This document shows positions 1 through 8,067 of a stretch of DNA of 64,000 nucleotides, piece after piece (position 1 is the stretch's first letter; every line of letters begins with the position of its first letter). This DNA is from SZUA-442 sp963759175. Its GTDB lineage: Bacteria; Actinomycetota; Acidimicrobiia; Spongiisociales; UBA5794. The translations under genes were made by a program, and so were the position numbers. Below the pieces are notes generated by a model that searched no databases, had not been told where the DNA came from, and saw only the letters and a list, made by a program, of their open reading frames with translations. The stretch is taken from assembly GCA_963759175.1 (NCBI GenBank), contig CAVWXP010000010.1, positions 124,001-188,000 of the forward strand, given 5' to 3'.

Positions 1-478
1 CGGAACTGCCGACGAGTCTGTAGCCCCAGGTCTCGAACTCGATCCCGGATGCCGGGTCGATGGTTGCCACGTTCTCGACGAGTTCGAAGGTCACGTCGAC
101 GATCGCAGGTTGGGTGCGGGTCGCCGCTGCAGGGACCGACGGCGCCACGGCAACGTTGATCTCTCCGGCAGGAACAGCACCGAGTTCGGCCTTCGGCACG
201 ATGGCAGGGAGGACCGACTCGCTGGCGTCGAGGCCTCCTGGAGCAGCAGCGATCGCGCCCGTCGCCAACGCCTCTTGGATCTGCCGGGTGACGAGCTGGT
301 CGTCGACGGAGTTGCGACTCGCCACGATGCCGACGGCAACCATGCCCAGCACGGCTGCGACGAGAGCAGCCACGAGGGCGATGACGGCCACCGACCCGAG
401 GGTGAAGTGGGGGTGATCGGGAACGTCGCTCGGGTGGTCCATGCGCTCGACCTCGGGTCGCACCTGGGTGTCGCTCAT
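1..478 (-). CDS. NirK-like multicopper oxidase, N-terminal part (runs off window)
   Basis: Only the first 159 codons are in the window. The N-terminus (MSDTQVRPEVERMDHP) is followed by one membrane segment at about residues 29-53 (SVAVIALVAALVAAVLGMVA), a polar linker, and from about residue 128 the start of what looks like a cupredoxin domain (VDVTFELVENVATI, then EFETWGYRLVG). That pattern resembles membrane-anchored copper nitrite reductases of actinobacteria, which would reduce nitrite to NO outside the membrane. No copper ligand is visible because the rest lies upstream of base 1. The gene is divergent from a SufR-like Fe-S regulator, which suits a nitrogen-oxide role. It could also be another multicopper oxidase. 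Confidence 0.55.
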   Translation of the reverse strand, partial: MSDTQVRPEVERMDHPSDVPDHPHFTLGSVAVIALVAALVAAVLGMVAVGIVASRNSVDDQLVTRQIQEALATGAIAAAPGGLDASESVLPAIVPKAELGAVPAGEINVAVAPSVPAAATRTQPAIVDVTFELVENVATIDPASGIEFETWGYRLVGSS

Positions 479-521
479 GGCGACGCTCCTCTCGTCAGGT
501 GGAGTCTGTGCTCCATTCATG

Positions 522-551
522 CATTATTTCGAGTGTATGATATAAATAATG
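522..551. promoter_or_regulatory. Inverted repeat and -10 boxes between the NirK-like gene and its regulator
   Basis: A perfect 8-bp inverted repeat, CATTATTT (522-529) and AAATAATG (544-551), flanks a 14-bp spacer in the only strongly AT-rich stretch of the area. The spacer and right arm contain -10-like TATGAT (536-541) and TATAAA (541-546). A start point near 548-554 would place transcription almost on the ATG at 554. The layout suggests an operator that covers the promoter of the regulator and possibly of the divergent oxidase gene. Confidence 0.5.
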
Positions 552-553
552 AC

Positions 554-1303
554 ATGGCAAGTCAGCGACTCACCAATCGCATCCGCAGCCGCGCTCCGAT
601 GGCCCGATATCGTGATGACATGACGAAAGCGAGCAGATCGGCCGAACGGGACCCGGAGCAACACGACGACATCCGGGCGCAAGCGCGAGCTTTGGGAGAT
701 GCCACCCGATACCGGATCTACTCGTTCGTGCTCGATGCCGATGCGCCGGTCACCATTGCCGCCCTCACCGACCACATCGGCATCCACCACACGGCAACCC
801 GCCAGCATGTGGCCAAGCTCGTCGGGGCCGGTCTCCTCGAGGAGATGACCGAACGCCGCACGACGCGGGGCAGGCCGCGCAAGCTCTACCGCGTCCATCC
901 GACGGCCGACTCCCGATGGCGGACCCGCGGTCCGTATCAGCGCCTGTCACGCCTCCTGGTGGAGGTCGTGGCGACAGGCAGGTCGCCCGAGGATGTCGGC
1001 TTCGATGAAGGCGCTCGCGCCACGGTCGATCGGTCGGGGCTCGATGACCAGGTCGATGTGCTCCAGGACGCCATTGCGCGGGGCGGATTCGACCCGAGAC
1101 GACGCACCGTCGGCGGCAAGGTCGAGTTCGTGCTCCAGAGTTGCCCCTTCGCCGATGCAGCGGATGTCGATCCTGATACGGTCTGCGACCTGCACCTCGG
1201 TATGGCCCGAGGCCTCTCGTCCCAGCTCGACAGCGTCACGGTCGATGAGCTCGTGCGTGCGGATCCCCACAAGGCTGGCTGCCGCTTGCGCTTCCACCTC
1301 TGA
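554..1303 (+). CDS. SufR-like winged-helix regulator with C-terminal Fe-S cysteines
   Basis: A 249-residue transcription factor. The N-terminal half carries an ArsR/MarR-like winged helix (ARALGDATRYRIYSFV, then HHTATRQHVAKLVGAGLLEE). The C-terminal half has a cysteine set, SCPF, then 13 residues, CDLH, then 31 residues, GCRLRF, which resembles the [4Fe-4S]-binding tail of SufR. Actinobacterial SufR-type proteins are known to respond to NO or oxidants through the cluster. Its divergent neighbour looks like a copper nitrite reductase, so NO sensing is a reasonable inference. Start: ATG 554 follows a -10-like box closely and may be leaderless; ATG 599 and 620 are alternatives and would leave the HTH intact. 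Confidence 0.75.
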   Translation: MASQRLTNRIRSRAPMARYRDDMTKASRSAERDPEQHDDIRAQARALGDATRYRIYSFVLDADAPVTIAALTDHIGIHHTATRQHVAKLVGAGLLEEMTERRTTRGRPRKLYRVHPTADSRWRTRGPYQRLSRLLVEVVATGRSPEDVGFDEGARATVDRSGLDDQVDVLQDAIARGGFDPRRRTVGGKVEFVLQSCPFADAADVDPDTVCDLHLGMARGLSSQLDSVTVDELVRADPHKAGCRLRFHL

Positions 1304-1327
1304 CGGGAGGCGGTCCCGACCGGCCGA

Positions 1328-2323
1328 TCAGAACCGCTTGAGACCCGTGGCCGTGCGCACATCTCGCATGTAGGAGTCAGCGAGCTCCCTGCCCTTTGAC
1401 CCGGATTCGCGAAGGACCTGGCGGACATCGTCGTTGCGTATCGCCGCATGTGCGGTCCTGAACGGGGCGAGTTCGTCGATGACGGCATCGGCGACGGCGT
1501 CCTTGAACACGCCGTATCCGGCCGCGGAGTACTCGGCGACGAGGCTCTCGACGGAACGACCGGTGCAGCTCGCCATGATGTCGAGCAGGTTCGAGATCCC
1601 CGGCTTCGCGGCGGTGTCGTATCGGACCTCGGGATCGCTGTCCGTTACGGCCGACCGGATCCGCTTCCTGATGACGTCCGGATCGTCGAGGATCGTGACC
1701 CGCGACTTCACCTGCGGGTCCGATTTGGACATCTTCGAGGTGGGATCGGTGAACGACATCACCCTTGCGGCGGTGTCGGGGATGTAGGCCTCGGGGATGG
1801 GGAAGACATCGCCGAACTTGTTGTTGAAGCGCTCAGCCAGATCCCTCGTCATCTCCATGTGCTGGCGCTGGTCGTCGCCGATCGGGACGAGGTTGGCGTG
1901 GTACAACAGGATGTCGGCGGCCATCAGGACGGGGTATGAATACAGGCCGAGGTTCGCCGCGATCCCCTTGTCGGTCTTGTCCTTGAACTGCGTCATCCGG
2001 TTGAGGACGCCCATCGGCGTCATCGTGCCGAGAATCCACGCCAGCTCGGCGTGGCCGGGCACCTGGCTCTGGGTGTAGAGCAGCGAACGATCGGGATCGA
2101 TACCGAGGGCGAGCAGCACCTTCGCCGTCTCGATCCGGGACCGCTGGAGTTCGGCGGGGTCATAGTCCACGGTCATCGCATGCAGATCGACGATGCAGTA
2201 GATCGCGTCGTAGTCGTCCTGGAGTTTCACCCAGTTGCGGAAGGCACCGAGGTAGTTCCCGAGGTGGATGTTGCCTGTCGGTTGGACCCCCGAGAAGATG
2301 CGGGGCTTCGCTTCGACCGTCAC
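1328..2323 (-). CDS. trpS: Tryptophan-tRNA ligase
   Basis: Charges tRNA-Trp with tryptophan in the cytoplasm. The 331-residue protein has the class I signatures: a HIGH-type motif (GNIHLGNYLGA) near the N-terminus and KMSKS (SKMSKSDP) in the last half, with the normal family length. Translation starts at GTG 2323, since AAGGAG lies 5 bases upstream of it. It lies convergent to the Fe-S regulator with 24 bases between the stops. Confidence 0.95.
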   Translation of the reverse strand: MTVEAKPRIFSGVQPTGNIHLGNYLGAFRNWVKLQDDYDAIYCIVDLHAMTVDYDPAELQRSRIETAKVLLALGIDPDRSLLYTQSQVPGHAELAWILGTMTPMGVLNRMTQFKDKTDKGIAANLGLYSYPVLMAADILLYHANLVPIGDDQRQHMEMTRDLAERFNNKFGDVFPIPEAYIPDTAARVMSFTDPTSKMSKSDPQVKSRVTILDDPDVIRKRIRSAVTDSDPEVRYDTAAKPGISNLLDIMASCTGRSVESLVAEYSAAGYGVFKDAVADAVIDELAPFRTAHAAIRNDDVRQVLRESGSKGRELADSYMRDVRTATGLKRF

Positions 2324-2445
2324 ATTGTCTCCTTGCTCTGCGCCGTTGCGAGCCCGTCGCGTCCTGACACCATCACCGCATCGGCAGCGACAACGATACG
2401 AAGGTACGCTCGGTTACCTCGTCGACCCGACTCGACGGCCATCGA

Positions 2446-3438
2446 TCACAGACGCACCATCATCTTGCCGGTGTTGGCCCCGGTGAAGAGCCTGACGAGA
2501 GCGTCGGGGGCCGATTCGAGGCCCTCCATCACATCGGTGCGGTACTGGATCTGGCCGCTCCCAACCCATGCGGCGAGATCGGCGATGGCTTCGTTGGCCC
2601 GACCCATGTAGTCGAGGATGATGAAGCCCTCCATCCGACCGCGCTGGGAGATGAGCATTCCGAGGTTGGCGGGTCCCGGGCTCGGAGCGGCGTCGTTGTA
2701 CTGGGAGATCGCTCCACACAACACGATACGACCCCGCAGTGCCAGGTTGGCGATCGCCGCCTCGAGGATCGGACCGCCCACGTTGTCGTAGAAGACATCG
2801 ACGCCATCGGGACACGCGGCCCGGATGGCCCTGCGGACGTCATCGGTGCGATAGTTGATGGCAGCGTCGAACCCGAGCTCATCGGTCAACCACGCGCACT
2901 TGTCCTCGGAACCTGCGATGCCCACGACCCGGCATCCCTTGATCTTCGCGATCTGACCCACGATCGAACCTGTCGCACCTGCAGCGCCCGACACGAGGAC
3001 GGTGTCGCCCTCATTCGGTCGTCCCACGTCGAGGAGACCGAAATAGGCCGTGAGGCCGGTGGTCCCGAAGACGCTCAGCGCCGCCTCCGGAGCGGCGCCC
3101 TCGGGGAGCACCCGTAATCCCCTGCTCGCCACTGCATACTGCTGCCACCCGAGCATCCCGAACACCGTGGAACCCTCCGGATACCGGTCGTTGCGCGACG
3201 CGATCACGGTTCCGAGCCCGCCGCTGCGGATGGGCGCCCCGATCTCGATGGCAGGGAGGTAGGTGTCGTAGGCAATCCACCCGCGAATCGTCGGATCAAT
3301 CGAGAGCCACGTGACCTCCACGAGGGCTTCATCGTCCCCGAGGGTCGGGACCTCCACGAGATCGGTACCAAAGGTCGTGTCGTCCGGCATCCCGGAGGGA
3401 CGCTGGGACAGGGTGATGCGGCGGTTCATACGAGTCAT
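2446..3438 (-). CDS. NADP-dependent MDR-family oxidoreductase (CurA/alkenal reductase type)
   Basis: A 330-residue zinc-independent medium-chain reductase. Visible features are the YfmJ/CurA-like N-terminus (MTRMNRRITLSQRPSG), the segment WLSIDPTIRGW, and the Rossmann loop SGAAGATGSIVGQIA. Relatives reduce the double bond of alpha,beta-unsaturated ketones and aldehydes with NADPH; the substrate here is unknown. The reading frame is open upstream to 3531, but homology-like sequence begins at ATG 3438 (or ATG 3429), so that start was chosen; no clear ribosome site helps decide. trpS follows on the same strand. Confidence 0.85.
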   Translation of the reverse strand: MTRMNRRITLSQRPSGMPDDTTFGTDLVEVPTLGDDEALVEVTWLSIDPTIRGWIAYDTYLPAIEIGAPIRSGGLGTVIASRNDRYPEGSTVFGMLGWQQYAVASRGLRVLPEGAAPEAALSVFGTTGLTAYFGLLDVGRPNEGDTVLVSGAAGATGSIVGQIAKIKGCRVVGIAGSEDKCAWLTDELGFDAAINYRTDDVRRAIRAACPDGVDVFYDNVGGPILEAAIANLALRGRIVLCGAISQYNDAAPSPGPANLGMLISQRGRMEGFIILDYMGRANEAIADLAAWVGSGQIQYRTDVMEGLESAPDALVRLFTGANTGKMMVRL

Positions 3439-3496
3439 GGGGTGCATGGTACGCCGATCGATCGATCGCACGAGGGCCGAGCCCGAGGGTGCAGTT

Positions 3497-3525
3497 TTGA
3501 CGTGCGGTTGGCACTCGTGCATACT
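3497..3525 (+). promoter_or_regulatory. Promoter for the cimA leader
   Basis: TTGACG (3497-3502) and CATACT (3520-3525) are separated by 17 bp. The predicted start point, near 3532, is only about two bases before the ATG of the leader peptide at 3534, so that peptide would be translated from an almost leaderless message. Confidence 0.65.
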
Positions 3526-3533
3526 CGCCATCG

Positions 3534-3572
3534 ATGCAGACGATCACCGCAACCGACATCATCATTATCTAG
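3534..3572 (+). CDS. Isoleucine-rich leader peptide of the cimA attenuator
   Basis: A 12-codon open frame encodes MQTITATDIIII and then TAG. Five of twelve residues are Ile, the last four consecutive, and three are Thr. The stop codon is immediately followed by one stable hairpin (3573-3598) and then a terminator hairpin (3603-3626), and the next gene is a citramalate synthase, which feeds isoleucine synthesis. This is the layout of ribosome-mediated attenuation: low charged tRNA-Ile would stall the ribosome on the Ile codons and change folding downstream. Confidence 0.85.
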   Translation: MQTITATDIIII

Positions 3573-3598
3573 GCGTACACGTCCACCGACGTGTGCGC
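3573..3598 (+). promoter_or_regulatory. Upstream hairpin of the cimA attenuator
   Basis: A 10-bp stem with one G-U pair (arms 3573-3582 and 3589-3598, loop CCACCG) begins one base after the leader peptide stop codon. A ribosome stalled on the Ile codons or parked at the stop would affect its folding, so it is the likely pause or protector hairpin. I did not find a unique antiterminator pairing by eye. Confidence 0.6.
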
Positions 3599-3602
3599 TG
3601 CT

Positions 3603-3629
3603 GAGCCCTCCGCAACCGGGGGGTTCTTT
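3603..3629 (+). terminator. Intrinsic terminator of the cimA attenuator
   Basis: CCCTCCG (3606-3612), loop CAAC, CGGGGGG (3617-3623) form a strong stem, extended by three more pairs through 3603 and 3626, followed by the U-rich run TTCTTTC. It sits 20 bases before the cimA start and its GGAGGGG ribosome site (3634-3640). Confidence 0.8.
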
Positions 3630-3645
3630 CATTGGAGGGGCACCC

Positions 3646-5211
3646 ATGACGACATCCGTCGAGATCTACGACACGACACTGCGCGACGGCACGCAGCAGG
3701 AGGGCATCTCGCTCACAGCAGGCGACAAGTTGCGCATCTGCGGGTTGCTCGACGACCTCGGGGTGGCATACATCGAGGGAGGATGGCCGGGCGCCAATCC
3801 GAAGGACGACGAGTTCTTCGCCAGGGCCCGCACCGAACTCGACCTCGAGACGGCCACCCTCGTGGCATTCGGGTCGACGCGCCGATCGGGAGTCGCACCC
3901 GGGGACGACGAGCAGGTGAACGCCCTCCTCGCGGCCGAGACCGCCACGGTATGCCTCGTCGGCAAGACGTGGGATTACCACGTCGAGCACGCACTCCGCA
4001 CGAGTCTCGACGAGGCCGTGGCGATGATCGCCGACACCGTGGCGTTCTTTCGGTCCGAGGATCGCGAGGTGTTCTTCGACGCTGAGCACTTCTTCGACGG
4101 ATACCGGTCGCACCCCGAGTTCGCGCTCGCGGCGCTCAGGGCCGCCCACGACGCCGGAGCGGCGCGGCTGGTCCTGTGCGACACCAACGGCGGGTTCCTC
4201 AGTCACGAGGTCGAGAGGATCGTCGGCGAGGTCACCGAGGCCCTCCCCGAGGGCACCTTCGGCTGCCACTTCCACAACGACTCCGGCATGGCGGTCGGCA
4301 ACTCCCTGACGGCCGTCCGGACAGGCGTATACCAGGTGCAGGGCTGCGTCAACGGCTACGGGGAGCGCACGGGCAACGCCGACCTGTGCTCCGTGATCCC
4401 GAACCTGTCCCTGAAGATGGGCATCGAAACGATCCCATCGAATCGCATGCACCGGCTCACGACGGTGTCGCACCACATTGCGGACGTGATCAACCTCACG
4501 CTCGACCCCCACCTCCCGTACGTGGGGACATCGGCATTCACCCACAAGGCGGGTCTCCACACGAGCGCCCTCGCCCGGCGGCCCGACGCCTACGAGCATC
4601 TCAGCCCGACGACGGTCGGGAACTCGACCAGGGTGGTCGTGTCGGAGCTCGCCGGACGCTCCACCATCCTCGCAAAGGCCAGGGCCACGGGCCTCGAGCT
4701 CACGTCCGACCAGGCCCAGGCCGTCGTCGACGAGATCAAGCTCAAGGAGCACCAGGGCTATCAGTACGAGGCAGCAGACGGTTCGTTCGAACTCATCACA
4801 CGTCGCGCCATGGGTTGGGAGCAGCCCTTCTTCTCCCTCGAGTCCTACCGCGTGTTCATCGAGCACCGCGACGGCGACGTCGTCGCCGAGGCGACCATCA
4901 AGCTCTACGTCGGTGACGACCGGGTCATCACCACCAGGGAGGGTGACGGACCTGTGTCCGCCCTCGACCAGGCACTACGAGCCGCTCTACGGGATTCCTA
5001 CCCGGTCGTCGATGCGATCAAGCTCACCGACTACCGCGTTCGGGACCTCGACTCGTCGGATGGTTCGAGTGCACGCGTACGCGTGTTGACGTCCCACCGT
5101 GACGCGGACGCCTCATGGGGTTCGGTCGGCGTCCACCAGAACATCATCGACGCCTCGTGGACCGCCGTGTCCGAGGGCATCATCCTCGGTCTCCTACGCG
5201 CCGCCGACTGA
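3646..5211 (+). CDS. cimA: (R)-citramalate synthase
   Basis: Condenses pyruvate with acetyl-CoA to citramalate, the first step of the threonine-independent route to 2-oxobutyrate and isoleucine. The 521-residue protein starts MTTSVEIYDTTLRDGTQQEG, continues with YIEGGWPGANPKD, and has the metal motif CHFHND and NGYGERTGNAD of the HMGL-like/LeuA superfamily, with a LeuA-type dimer domain at the C-terminus. Start ATG 3646 has GGAGGGG 5 bases upstream. 2-Isopropylmalate or homocitrate synthase are the alternatives; the Ile-rich leader argues for citramalate. A catabolic-size ilvA is also present in the window. Confidence 0.9.
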   Translation: MTTSVEIYDTTLRDGTQQEGISLTAGDKLRICGLLDDLGVAYIEGGWPGANPKDDEFFARARTELDLETATLVAFGSTRRSGVAPGDDEQVNALLAAETATVCLVGKTWDYHVEHALRTSLDEAVAMIADTVAFFRSEDREVFFDAEHFFDGYRSHPEFALAALRAAHDAGAARLVLCDTNGGFLSHEVERIVGEVTEALPEGTFGCHFHNDSGMAVGNSLTAVRTGVYQVQGCVNGYGERTGNADLCSVIPNLSLKMGIETIPSNRMHRLTTVSHHIADVINLTLDPHLPYVGTSAFTHKAGLHTSALARRPDAYEHLSPTTVGNSTRVVVSELAGRSTILAKARATGLELTSDQAQAVVDEIKLKEHQGYQYEAADGSFELITRRAMGWEQPFFSLESYRVFIEHRDGDVVAEATIKLYVGDDRVITTREGDGPVSALDQALRAALRDSYPVVDAIKLTDYRVRDLDSSDGSSARVRVLTSHRDADASWGSVGVHQNIIDASWTAVSEGIILGLLRAAD

Positions 5212-5301
5212 CGTCGGTCGGGATGCGGGGGCACGCCGGACCCGGGCCACCCCGAGGGGGCCACGGTGTGCCATCCTTCGCAGTACCGGACAAGGAGACA
5301 C

Positions 5302-7254
5302 ATGGGCCGCCCTATCACCCCCGAGGACCTCTGGACGCTGCGGAGGGTCGGACAGCCCGAACACATCCCGACGACCACGTCGGTCGTCGTCCCGGTCACC
5401 GGGTACACCGACGAAGGGAAGGCCCACTCGACCGTGTTCCGGGTGGAGCGTGACGGCACCACTGTCGCCCTGACCTCGGCCGAGCGCTCATCCACGGCCC
5501 CTGCCCCATCCCCGACCGGGGACCGCATGGCCTTCCTCGGATCCGTCGGCGATGCACCATCCCAGGCGTTCGTCATGCGCCTCGACGGTGGTGAGGCGAC
5601 GGCTGTGACCGACCTGCCGCTCGGTGTGCGCCACGTGGCATGGGTACCCGGTCGCGATTCGCTGATCGTCGCTGCGCCGCTCCTTCGCGGCCATCCCACG
5701 ATCGAGGCGACCACGGAGGCCAAGGACGAGCGCGATGAGGCGCCACGACCGATCGCTACCGAGGATCGGATCTACCGTCATTGGAAGCGCTGGCTCGCCG
5801 ACGGGTCGATCGACCACCTCTTCCGGGTGGATCTCGCCGACGGGTCGGTGCACCACCTCACCGATGGCCTCGACCGCCTGATCGGGCTCGACGACATCGG
5901 TGGTTCGATCACGATCAGCCCCGATGGTTCGACGATCTACTTCACGCTCGACGACCACCCGGATCCGTGGGAGCATCTGCGGTTCTCGATCCACACCGTG
6001 CCCGTCGACGGCGGCGACATCGTGCGGATCCCGACCGCCGACGCCGAGCACCAACATCGTCCGCGCATATCCCCGGACGGAACCACACTCGTGTATGGCG
6101 TCCAGTACGAGTTCGCCTACTACGCCGATCTCGTGCGCCTCGTGAGCCACCACCTCCCGACGGGCACCGAACAGGTCGTCACTGCCGAGTGGGACCGATC
6201 CGCTGGAGGGTGGGAGTTCATCGACGACGATTCGCTCGTGCTCCACGCCGAGGACGCGGGCCACCTGCGACTCTTCACGCTCGACCTCGACGGCGGCAAG
6301 CCGATGCCGCAGACCTCGACCGGCTCCAACCACGGTCCCCGACTCGGCGTCGACTGCTACTGGCACCGGCACGAGACGATGGCCCAGCCACCCGAGGTCG
6401 CCATCACGACGGGTGGCCACACGAGCGTCGTCTCTGCCTTCAACGCCGACCTCCTCGCCGAGCTGGACCTCCGGCCCGCGGGGGAGATCCGATTCACGGG
6501 AGCTGAGGGCAACACGATCCAGGCGTTCGTGGTGGAGCCGCCGGGCTTCGACGCCTCAGCGACCTGGCCACTGCTCCACAACGTCCACGGGGGTCCCCAC
6601 AACGGCGTGATCGATGCGTGGCACTGGCGGTGGAACACCCAGGTCATGGCCGCCGATGGGTACGTCGTGGTGTCGGTGAACTTCCATGGCTCCTCGTCGT
6701 TCGGTGATGCCTTCACCCGATCGATCCGGGGTCGCTGGGGCGATCAACCCGCCATCGACATCGACGCGGCGACGGACCACATGCTCTCGCTCGGATACAT
6801 CGACGAGGATCGCATGGCGATCGCCGGTGGTTCCTATGGCGGGTACCTCGTGACGTGGATCACCGCCCAGACGGACCGATACGCAGCATCGGTGTGTCAT
6901 GCCGGAGTCACGGATCTCCTTGGCCAGTACGCCTCGGACCACACCGCCGGTCGTGACACCGCCATGGGGGGTCTCCCATGGGAGGATATGGATGCCGTCC
7001 TGCGGTGGTCGCCGATGGCCCACACCCACGACATCGTCACACCGACGCTCGTCATCCACGGTGAACTCGACTATCGCGTCGTGATCACGCAGGGTCTCGA
7101 GCTGTACGGTCTCCTCAAGGCCAAGGGCGTACCCACCCGGTTGCTGTACTACGGGGATGAGGGCCACTGGATCGAGAAGCGATCGAATGCCCTGGTGTGG
7201 TGGTCAGAGGTCCTCGGTTGGCTCGAGCGATGGGTGGGCCGGACGAGGGAGTAG
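5302..7254 (+). CDS. S9-family prolyl oligopeptidase-like peptidase
   Basis: A 650-residue cytosolic serine peptidase or acylaminoacyl peptidase. The first 400 residues are a beta-propeller of PD40/WD40-like blades (for example TISPDGSTIYFTLDD). The C-terminal alpha/beta hydrolase holds the nucleophile Ser511 in GGSYGGY, the acid in HGELDYRV and His in DEGHWIEK. ATG 5302 is preceded by AAGGAG at the right distance, so it is preferred to the in-frame ATG at 5266. No signal peptide is seen. Substrate unknown. Confidence 0.9.
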   Translation: MGRPITPEDLWTLRRVGQPEHIPTTTSVVVPVTGYTDEGKAHSTVFRVERDGTTVALTSAERSSTAPAPSPTGDRMAFLGSVGDAPSQAFVMRLDGGEATAVTDLPLGVRHVAWVPGRDSLIVAAPLLRGHPTIEATTEAKDERDEAPRPIATEDRIYRHWKRWLADGSIDHLFRVDLADGSVHHLTDGLDRLIGLDDIGGSITISPDGSTIYFTLDDHPDPWEHLRFSIHTVPVDGGDIVRIPTADAEHQHRPRISPDGTTLVYGVQYEFAYYADLVRLVSHHLPTGTEQVVTAEWDRSAGGWEFIDDDSLVLHAEDAGHLRLFTLDLDGGKPMPQTSTGSNHGPRLGVDCYWHRHETMAQPPEVAITTGGHTSVVSAFNADLLAELDLRPAGEIRFTGAEGNTIQAFVVEPPGFDASATWPLLHNVHGGPHNGVIDAWHWRWNTQVMAADGYVVVSVNFHGSSSFGDAFTRSIRGRWGDQPAIDIDAATDHMLSLGYIDEDRMAIAGGSYGGYLVTWITAQTDRYAASVCHAGVTDLLGQYASDHTAGRDTAMGGLPWEDMDAVLRWSPMAHTHDIVTPTLVIHGELDYRVVITQGLELYGLLKAKGVPTRLLYYGDEGHWIEKRSNALVWWSEVLGWLERWVGRTRE

Positions 7255-7947
7255 CTACCGGCCATTCCCCAGCCCGGCGATCATCCGATCGATCTCACCG
7301 TCGAAGAACGCGTCCGCATCCTCCCCGTAGATCCAGTCGAACTGGCCGGTGATCTCGAGGGCGACGAGACCGTGCCAGTGCGCCCAAGTACCCAGCAACG
7401 CGCCGATGGCTCCGGCAGGGAGATCCAGGGACTCTCCCGTCTCCTCGGCGAAGGCCATCTCGCCCGCCGTCGGCGACCGGCCCGAGGAAGGATGCAGCGA
7501 GCCGTCGGCGATCCCGTCCGCAGCGAGGCTGAAGAAGGCCCATCCCATCCGTCGGTTCGCTTCGACCGTCGGCCCGTCCTCGGGTGCCGCATATCCGGGT
7601 ATGGGCGTACCGAAGATGAGCAGGAATCGATGAGGATCCTCGCGCGCCCAGGCGCGGTAGCAGCGAACGCCCGCCGCGAAACGATCCGCTGCTGATCCCG
7701 GCGTGGAGGTGATGGCCCCCTCGACCGCGTCCGCCAATCCGTTGTAGGCATCCGTCAGGAGGTCGGTCAGCAGTGCATCGCGTCCGTCGTAGTACCGATA
7801 GAGACCGGCCGGGCTCATCCCGATGGACCGCGCGACGCCTCGCAACGACAGGGAGGGAGCTCCCTCGCTGGCGATCTGGTCGAGGGCTGCGTCCTTGATG
7901 TCGGCGATCGTGGCAGCCCGGAGACGTTCGCGTCGGGTGGCGGTCAT
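7255..7947 (-). CDS. TetR-family transcriptional regulator
   Basis: A 230-residue repressor-type protein. The N-terminal helix-turn-helix is clear (DAALDQIASEGAPSLSLRGV, then IGMSPAGLYRYYDGRDALL). The C-terminal ligand domain, with FLLIFGTPIPGY and GTWAHWHGLVALEITGQF, resembles WHG/TetR_C_13 domains. ATG 7947 starts the recognisable domain; the frame is open to 8004. It is divergent from an NAD-epimerase-like gene, and two similar 17-bp dyad sites lie in the shared intergenic DNA, so it probably controls that gene and itself. Confidence 0.9.
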   Translation of the reverse strand: MTATRRERLRAATIADIKDAALDQIASEGAPSLSLRGVARSIGMSPAGLYRYYDGRDALLTDLLTDAYNGLADAVEGAITSTPGSAADRFAAGVRCYRAWAREDPHRFLLIFGTPIPGYAAPEDGPTVEANRRMGWAFFSLAADGIADGSLHPSSGRSPTAGEMAFAEETGESLDLPAGAIGALLGTWAHWHGLVALEITGQFDWIYGEDADAFFDGEIDRMIAGLGNGR

Positions 7948-7988
7948 GTCCGAAGTCTCACACGGATCCAGCTTGGATGCAAACACCC

Positions 7989-8046
7989 TTGACATTGCGA
8001 ACACTGTTCACATATGATGCCGGAAGAAACGCAAACGCTGTTCGCA
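7989..8046 (+). promoter_or_regulatory. Consensus promoter with two TetR-type operators
   Basis: TTGACA (7989-7994) and TATGAT (8013-8018) are 18 bp apart. Two related 17-mers occur 34 bp apart: TGCGAACACTGTTCACA (7996-8012), filling the spacer, and CGCAAACGCTGTTCGCA (8030-8046), just past the start point. Each centres on an imperfect dyad of GAACA and TGTTC. They are the likely binding sites of the divergent TetR protein. Confidence 0.75.
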
Positions 8047-8067
8047 TTCATGACGAGGGGACCCTTC

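Noticed and set aside
110..553. N-terminal extension of the Fe-S regulator back to base 110
   Set aside because: This part runs through the divergent NirK-like gene and the promoter region, and has no regulator-like sequence.
3565..4866. A 433-codon minus-strand frame opposite cimA
   Set aside because: Shadow of cimA, which has a clear start, ribosome site and family motifs.
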